Part shown: positions 6,886 to 10,619 of the stretch, piece after piece | Position numbering within the stretch: the stretch's first letter is position 1 | How the letters are laid out: every line of letters begins with the position of its first letter | NCBI GenBank assembly: GCA_002454015.1 | Contig: DKIB01000044.1 | Coordinates: forward strand, 1 to 10,619 | Length of the DNA stretch: 10,619 bases | Reading direction: 5' to 3' | DNA from: Proteobacteria bacterium UBA6729 | GTDB lineage: Bacteria > Pseudomonadota > Gammaproteobacteria > Porifericomitales > Porifericomitaceae | Translations under genes and position numbers: made by a program | Notes under the pieces: model-generated | What the model saw: the letters and a program-made list of their open reading frames with translations, nothing else | What the model was told of the DNA's origin: nothing | The model's database searches: none

Positions 6886-7388
6886 GGGGCAACAGGGGTC
6901 CGGCGCAGGCAGCGTCCCAGCAACACGGCTGACCCCAGCAGCAGCACACTGAAGCCGATCAGGGTCCAGCCGGGGATGCTGATGGAGTAGAGCGTCCAGG
7001 CCACCTCGGCACACTCCCCGGAGCCGCGCAGGGCCATCCCCAGGGCCTCACCGAGGGGCAGGGTATCCAGCAGATAGTCCAGCCCCGGGCCGCACTCAGG
7101 CACGGCCTCGGCGGATAACTGCTGCAGCCACAGGTGGCGGATGGCCAAGCCGCCGCCGAGCAGGGCCGCCAGCATGGCCAGCCCGGCACAGCCTGCTGCC
7201 GCAATGCGCCAGCGTCCCAGCCACACCCCGGCCAGCAGGGGCAGCAGGGTGAGTAGCAGGGCAATGCGCTGCAGGATGCACAGCGGACAGGGCAGCAGCT
7301 GCAGGACATACTGCATGACAAAGGCAGTTGCCATCATCGCGCAGGCCAATGCAGCCAATCCCGCAAACATCCACCGGGTCAGTTTCAC
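6882..7388 (-). CDS. dsbB: Disulfide bond formation protein B (DsbB)
   Basis: Inner-membrane quinone reductase that reoxidises periplasmic DsbA and passes electrons to ubiquinone or menaquinone. The 168-aa protein has four transmembrane segments. The first periplasmic loop carries CPLC (Cys34, Cys37), and Arg41 follows at the spacing of the quinone-interacting Arg48 of E. coli. The second periplasmic loop carries the partner pair Cys99 and Cys126 (E. coli Cys104, Cys130), so all catalytic cysteines are present. The GTG start is set by an in-frame TGA upstream; the internal Met7 is less likely because it would cut into the first membrane segment. No Shine-Dalgarno is visible; a perfect TATAAT lies 7 bases before the GTG. 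It is divergent from a TlpA-like thioredoxin gene 46 bases away. No dsbA is in the window. Confidence 0.95.
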   Translation of the reverse strand: MKLTRWMFAGLAALACAMMATAFVMQYVLQLLPCPLCILQRIALLLTLLPLLAGVWLGRWRIAAAGCAGLAMLAALLGGGLAIRHLWLQQLSAEAVPECGPGLDYLLDTLPLGEALGMALRGSGECAEVAWTLYSISIPGWTLIGFSVLLLGSAVLLGRCLRRTPVAP

Positions 7389-7395
7389 GGCTGCG

Positions 7396-7401
7396 ATTAT
7401 A
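7396..7401 (-). promoter_or_regulatory. Candidate -10 box for dsbB
   Basis: A perfect TATAAT on the minus strand ends 7 bases before the dsbB GTG codon. The expected transcription start falls at or within a base or two of the start codon, so the mRNA would be leaderless, consistent with the lack of a Shine-Dalgarno. No clear -35 is seen at the normal distance. Confidence 0.45.
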
Positions 7402-7419
7402 ACGCCTCACACAGGCCAG

Positions 7420-7428
7420 TGATACAAT
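7420..7428 (+). promoter_or_regulatory. Candidate extended -10 promoter for the tlpA-hemJ-hemL run
   Basis: TGATACAAT is an extended -10 element: TG, one base, then TACAAT (one mismatch to consensus). Extended -10 promoters need little or no -35, and none is evident. The ATG at 7435 lies 7 bases after the hexamer, where initiation is expected, implying a leaderless message. The box is 18 bases from the opposing dsbB -10, so the two promoters must share polymerase footprint. Confidence 0.45.
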
Positions 7429-7434
7429 CCCGTG

Positions 7435-7971
7435 ATGCCCACGCTACTGATATCCCGCAAGTTCAGGAGGCGCCTGCTGCTGATACTGTTGCCGACAGCA
7501 CTGCTGGCGGGCTGGTGGTGGCGGCAGTCATGGCCTGTACCAGCACCCCCACTGCAACTGACCAGCATCAGCGGCGAGCAGCTGTCACTGGCGGAGCTCA
7601 GGGGTCGCCCGGTGCTGGTGTACTTCTGGACGCCTGACTGCAGGTACTGCATACAGGAGATGCCTGCCCTGGAACGGCTGTATCAGCGCCTGTCGCCGGA
7701 GCTCGGCTTCGTCCTGATCGGTGTGGCCATGCACCATGCGCGTCCGGACCAAGTGCTGCGTGCGGTCAGCCAGATGCAGCTGAGTCATCCGGTGACCCTG
7801 GATCCGGTGCGTACCCTGGAGCATGCGCTGGGTCCGGTGCTGGCCACCCCCTACAGCGTGCTCATCGACCCGGCCGGCCAGATCCGTGCGCGCCACCACG
7901 GTACATCCAACCTGGAGCGCCTGCAGCAGAAGATCCGCAAGCTGGCAGCCATGCACCCGCCGGAGCCTTGA
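7435..7971 (+). CDS. Membrane-anchored TlpA/ResA-like thioredoxin
   Basis: Predicted periplasm-facing thiol-disulfide oxidoreductase of 178 aa. The positively charged N-terminus (residues 8-13, RKFRRR) and hydrophobic segment (about 14-29) look like an uncleaved signal anchor. A thioredoxin fold follows, with active-site WTPDCRYCIQE (Cys69, Cys72) in the TlpA/ResA/DsbE style and the cis-proline loop ATPYSVLID (Pro139). Family members usually reduce apocytochrome c or other periplasmic thiols; the target cannot be read from sequence. ATG 7435 is preferred over the adjacent GTG 7432; an in-frame TGA upstream rules out longer forms. The stop overlaps the hemJ ATG by one base (TGATG). It is divergent from dsbB, so a thiol-oxidising and a probably thiol-reducing factor share one intergenic region. 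Confidence 0.88.
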   Translation: MPTLLISRKFRRRLLLILLPTALLAGWWWRQSWPVPAPPLQLTSISGEQLSLAELRGRPVLVYFWTPDCRYCIQEMPALERLYQRLSPELGFVLIGVAMHHARPDQVLRAVSQMQLSHPVTLDPVRTLEHALGPVLATPYSVLIDPAGQIRARHHGTSNLERLQQKIRKLAAMHPPEP

Positions 7972-8396
7972 TGGATGTCCGCGCCTGGATACTGGCCGGG
8001 CACGTGTTCTTCACAATCGCCTGGTCGGTCGGTCTGCTCTACCTGCCACGGTTATATGTGTACCATGCCCTGTGTACGGATGCGCCGGGGCAGGCTCGCT
8101 TCATCATCATGGAACGCAAACTTTATCTGGGCATCATGCTGCCAGCGGGGCTGCTGGCCGTCAGTCTCGGACTGTGGCTGGCGTACGGGTACCTCAGCGC
8201 TGTACCCGGGTGGCTGATCCTCAAACTCACCCTGGGTCTGCTGCTGGTGCTGTATCACCTGTACCTCGGCAAACTGCTGCGGGACTTCAGACGAGGTCGC
8301 AACCAGCACTCCCACGTGTACTACCGCTGGCTCAATGAAATCCCCGCCGTTGCGATCCTCGGTATCGTCATCCTGGCCATCGTCAGGCCCTTCTGA
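7971..8396 (+). CDS. hemJ: Protoporphyrinogen IX oxidase HemJ
   Basis: Membrane enzyme that oxidises protoporphyrinogen IX to protoporphyrin IX, the penultimate step of heme synthesis. It replaces HemG or HemY in many proteobacteria and cyanobacteria. The product is 141 aa with four hydrophobic segments. Family marks: His11 in the first membrane helix, the stretch GLLYLPRLYVYHA (21-33), RFIIMERKLY (43-52), WLILKLTLG with Lys85 (81-89) and YYRWLNEIP (117-125). The conserved His and Lys are those linked to heme binding and activity in HemJ. The start is ATG 7971, overlapping the upstream TGA by one base; a TTG one codon earlier is an artefact. hemL follows after 3 bases, so the two heme genes are very probably co-transcribed. 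Confidence 0.93.
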   Translation: MDVRAWILAGHVFFTIAWSVGLLYLPRLYVYHALCTDAPGQARFIIMERKLYLGIMLPAGLLAVSLGLWLAYGYLSAVPGWLILKLTLGLLLVLYHLYLGKLLRDFRRGRNQHSHVYYRWLNEIPAVAILGIVILAIVRPF

Positions 8397-8399
8397 GAC

Positions 8400-9674
8400 A
8401 TGCAGTCCATGCAGCAACGTCTGGATGAGGCCAGACGTTACATACCCGGCGGCGTAAACTCCCCGGTACGTGCCTTTACACGGGTCGGTGGCACGCCGGT
8501 GTTCATGCAATCCGGCCAGGGCCCCCACCTGTATGATGCTGATGGCAACCGCTACATAGACTACGTCTGCTCCTGGGGGGCCATGATCACCGGCCATGCC
8601 GACCCGCACCTCGTAGAGCAGATCCGCATCCAGGCCGGGCAGGGGCTGGGGTATGGCACACCGACCGAACTGGAGACCCGGTTGGCGGCCCGGGTCTGCG
8701 CCCTGGTACCGGCAGCAGAACAGCTACGCATGGTCAGTTCCGGCACCGAGGCAGCGATGACCGCCATCCGCCTGGCCCGGGCCTGCACCCGCCGGGATAC
8801 CATCGTCAAGTTTAGTGGCGGCTACCACGGCCACAGTGATTCCCTGCTGGTCAAGGCAGGCTCAGGCGTGGCAACCCTCGGCATCCCCGACTCCCCCGGC
8901 GTGCCGGAGGCCCTGGCTGCCCTGACCCTGACCCTGCCCTACAACGATGCAGAAGCCGTCCGGCAACTGTACGCAGCACAGGGCGAGCAGATCGCTGCCG
9001 TGCTGGTGGAACCGGTGGCGGGCAACATGGGCTGCATCCCGCCCCGGCCGGGATTCCTGGAATGCCTGCGCGAGCAATGCAGCCGCTACGGCAGCCTGCT
9101 GGTGTTTGATGAGGTGATGAGCGGGTTCCGGGTGGCCCCGGGCGGGGCCGGAGAACGCTACGGCATCACCCCCGACCTGGTGCTGCTCGGCAAGGTGCTG
9201 GGCGGCGGCCTGCCGATAGGGGCCGTGGCAGGCAGCGCCAAACTGCTGGAGCAACTGGCTCCGACAGGCCCTGTGTACCAGGCAGGCACACTGTCCGGCA
9301 ACCCCATGGCCATGACCGCAGGCCTGGCCGTGCTGGAGCAGCTAACGGCCCCCGGCTTCCACGCACGCCTGGAGCACTATGCCCAACAGCTCTGCCAGGA
9401 GCTGGCCCGGCTCGCCGCCACCGCCGGGATCCCCTTCCGCTACCACATCGTCGGTGGCATGTTCGGACTGTTCTTCACCGACCAGCCCGTCACCGACTAC
9501 GCCTCAGCCTGCACCACCGACACCGCAACCTTCAGCAGGTTCTTCCATACCACACTCCAGCACGGCGTATACTTCGCCCCCTCCCCCTTTGAATCCTGCT
9601 TCGTCTCATCCGCCCACAACGACCAGACCCTGGAGCAGACCCTGACCGCCGCCAGCAAGGCGCTCCGTCCCTGA
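8400..9674 (+). CDS. hemL: Glutamate-1-semialdehyde 2,1-aminomutase
   Basis: Cytoplasmic PLP aminotransferase-fold enzyme that converts glutamate-1-semialdehyde to 5-aminolevulinate in the C5 route to heme. At 424 aa it is full length (E. coli 426). Marks are IPGGVNSPVRAF at 15-26, SSGTEA (113-118), GGYHGHSD (140-147) and VFDEVMSGFR for the PLP-ring Asp. The Schiff-base Lys265 lies in GKVLGGGLPIGA, the same residue number as in E. coli. ATG 8400 lies 3 bases after the hemJ stop with a weak GAG upstream; an in-frame ATG at 8409 is possible. The 3' part is unusually rich in C-ending codons. No intrinsic terminator is seen after the stop. ThiE, a common neighbour in gammaproteobacteria, is not present downstream. 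Confidence 0.98.
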   Translation: MQSMQQRLDEARRYIPGGVNSPVRAFTRVGGTPVFMQSGQGPHLYDADGNRYIDYVCSWGAMITGHADPHLVEQIRIQAGQGLGYGTPTELETRLAARVCALVPAAEQLRMVSSGTEAAMTAIRLARACTRRDTIVKFSGGYHGHSDSLLVKAGSGVATLGIPDSPGVPEALAALTLTLPYNDAEAVRQLYAAQGEQIAAVLVEPVAGNMGCIPPRPGFLECLREQCSRYGSLLVFDEVMSGFRVAPGGAGERYGITPDLVLLGKVLGGGLPIGAVAGSAKLLEQLAPTGPVYQAGTLSGNPMAMTAGLAVLEQLTAPGFHARLEHYAQQLCQELARLAATAGIPFRYHIVGGMFGLFFTDQPVTDYASACTTDTATFSRFFHTTLQHGVYFAPSPFESCFVSSAHNDQTLEQTLTAASKALRP

Positions 9675-9680
9675 GCTGTC

Positions 9681-9708
9681 TGGTCAATGTCAATCAAAAT
9701 GGTACACT
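9681..9708 (+). promoter_or_regulatory. Candidate promoter downstream of hemL
   Basis: TGGTCA (9681-9686, 4 of 6 to TTGACA), a 16-base spacer, and TACACT (9703-9708, 4 of 6) preceded by an extended TGG at 9700-9702. Transcription would start near 9715, just before GTG 9718. The match is moderate, and the A/T-rich local composition raises the chance of false hits. Confidence 0.25.
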
Positions 9709-9717
9709 GAGGAAACC

Positions 9718-10156
9718 GTGAGCGTCGCATTCTTCAACTACCCAGGCTGCAACCGGGAGACAGAGTTCTGCAATGTCGTCAACGCACACCCGCGGGTCCG
9801 TGCCTGGTTCAGAACCCGGGATTTCCGCGTGGGCATCCCCTGCCGCTTCGGCACCAGACCCGGAATCTGCATCGGTGACAACGATCTCCTGCACCTGCTC
9901 ATCCACATCAAGAGCCATCATAAAAATCAGGCCAGCTCCCCTGCACCAGAGGTAATCCAAAGCAGAGGGGGTCGCTGGGCGGTTGCTGAACTCAACAGCA
10001 TGTACACGATGCGGGCATGCCCTGTTCCATGCACTGACGGGACAGTCCTCCCCGCAAGAAGTCCAGGCCCGGGCCGCACAATGGCTGGCCGCAGCCGGGG
10101 GCACCCTGCCGGACCTTGTGTACATCCCTCGCCGCCGCAGTGCGCTCCCGGACTGA
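9718..10156 (+). pseudogene. Unrecognised, possibly frameshifted gene remnant
   Basis: A GTG at 9718 with GAGGA four bases upstream opens a frame whose first ~68 codons are strongly biased to C/G in third position and encode a Cys- and Arg-rich peptide (start MSVAFFNYPGC). That frame stays open to 10302, but its bias fades after about 9930. From about 9985 the bias appears in the +1-shifted frame, which contains CTRCGHALFHALTGQ, then SSPQEVQARAAQWLAAAGG, and ends at the TGA of 10154-10156. This pattern suggests one gene broken by an indel, or two short unrelated ORFs. I recognise neither part. The antisense frame (9694-10191) is also open and cannot be excluded. Low confidence. Confidence 0.25.
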
Positions 10157-10351
10157 ACATGAAATGGAAGACCCGTATCGTGCAGCGGCAAGGCGCACGT
10201 GCCGCTGCTGGTGTGCAGTTGACGCTGGTTCCTGAACTGCGTGCCGCACCAGACTCAAAAAACCCTCACCGGGGGAGAGGTTGGACTCCAGACGCTCGAT
10301 AGTGCTGGATTGTGTGCATGTTGCCATGTTGTTGGCGGCACCAGGGTAATT

Positions 10352-10619
10352 ATGATTCGTAATATAACACTTAAAAATTTCAAAGGCTTCAAAGAGCATA
10401 AATTCAATTTTGCAGATTCCGTTGTTCTTGCGGGTCCGAACAATGCAGGGAAATCTACCTTGCTCCAGGGCATTGTGACATGGAGGTTTGGACTTGACCG
10501 ATGGGTTGCCCAGCGTAAAGGAAGTACTGCATCCAGGCGCTCTGGAGTTTCCATCACACGCGCTGATTTTACTCCAGTATTACTGCGCGAGATGAATCTC
10601 TTGTGGGAGGGCCGACGTG
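10352..10619 (+). CDS. AAA ATPase, OLD/RecF-like (5' part only)
   Basis: The first 89 codons of an ATPase gene that runs off the right edge. Residues 1-21 form the usual first strand pair of RecF/SMC/OLD-type ATPases (IRNITLKNFKGFKE). Walker A follows as GPNNAGKST at 28-36, with Lys34. The segment TWRFGLDRWVAQRKGS and later ITRADF...LLREMNLLWEGR resemble a group of stand-alone AAA_15/AAA_21-type ATPases often found in accessory and defence loci; that link is from memory of the family, not from a search. ATG 10352 has AGGG at 10343-10346 five bases upstream. Codons are A/T-rich (AAA, AAT, ATA, TTT frequent), unlike all upstream genes, suggesting horizontal transfer. Whether a TOPRIM nuclease or partner gene follows cannot be seen. 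Confidence 0.85.
   Translation, partial: MIRNITLKNFKGFKEHKFNFADSVVLAGPNNAGKSTLLQGIVTWRFGLDRWVAQRKGSTASRRSGVSITRADFTPVLLREMNLLWEGRR

Larger units (their letters stand above)
9675..10351. other. Non-conserved junction between hemL and the AAA ATPase gene
   Basis: This 677-base stretch contains no gene family I recognise, no tRNA, no clear insertion sequence with both ends, and no repeat array. Its left part has a small tandem GTCAAT GTCAAT (9683-9694) within a more A/T-rich start. The middle (9718-10156) shows frame-switching coding bias. The right part has a six-A run and C/G-rich stem (10257-10280), then drifts to AT-rich sequence before the ATPase start. It reads as a seam between core genome and acquired DNA. 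Confidence 0.5.

Noticed and set aside
6731..6952. Plus-strand ORF with a hydrophobic start and VPAC, possible lipoprotein
   Set aside because: Half of it is antisense to the dsbB 3' end, there is no ribosome binding site, and the lipobox is poor.
9686..9708. Sequence reminiscent of an insertion-sequence end (AATGGTACACT)
   Set aside because: No matching inverted end, transposase or target duplication is visible, so it cannot be called a mobile element.
9694..10191. Minus-strand ORF of 165 codons downstream of hemL
   Set aside because: Third-position C/G bias is weaker than in the plus frames and no family is recognised; kept only as an alternative in the remnant entry.
10257..10280. Possible intrinsic terminator on the minus strand (stem followed by six T)
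   Set aside because: Only a 4-bp stem with a 9-base loop, and no convincing minus-strand gene ends there.
1..10619. CRISPR array, tandem repeats or origin repeats
   Set aside because: No regularly spaced repeats or DnaA-box clusters were seen in reading the window.

Overview
The window looks like chromosomal DNA of a GC-rich gammaproteobacterium. The inference rests on gene order: rplI-dnaB-alr-radA, and a CorB/YfjD-like gene behind a YpjD-like gene. It is also supported by a HemJ-type protoporphyrinogen oxidase and a two-Cys-pair DsbB. A sulfur-oxidiser or Chromatiales-like lineage would fit, but no marker here decides it. Non-ATG starts are common (rplI, dnaB, alr and dsbB use GTG; the CorB-like gene uses TTG).

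Region 1 (1-4285, + strand): the 3' end of a tRNA, most like initiator tRNA-fMet, lies 18 bases before rplI. It is followed by a tight run rplI-dnaB-alr-radA with gaps or overlaps of a few bases. These genes serve the ribosome (L9), fork unwinding (DnaB), D-alanine supply for the wall (Alr) and recombination branch migration (RadA).

Region 2 (4294-7388, - strand): a CorB/YfjD-like DUF21-CBS membrane protein and a YpjD-like CcsA/HemX-family membrane protein converge on radA with 8 bases between stops. Upstream lies a 470-base stretch with no recognisable conserved gene. It is rich in consecutive short hairpins and contains a doubtful small lipoprotein-like ORF. Then comes dsbB.

Region 3 (7389-9674, + strand): a 46-base divergent promoter region separates dsbB from a membrane-anchored TlpA-like thioredoxin, which is followed without gaps by hemJ and hemL. 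Thiol-redox and heme-pathway genes are grouped here. Several starts have a -10 box only 7-9 bases upstream, suggesting leaderless or nearly leaderless mRNAs.

Region 4 (9675-10619): after hemL the conserved core ends. About 680 bases hold only a promoter-like start and degenerate, frame-switching ORFs that I cannot assign. Then, in clearly more AT-rich DNA, an OLD/RecF-like AAA ATPase gene starts and runs off the right edge. That right edge is the most likely place for an accessory (for example defence) system, but only its first 89 codons are visible.
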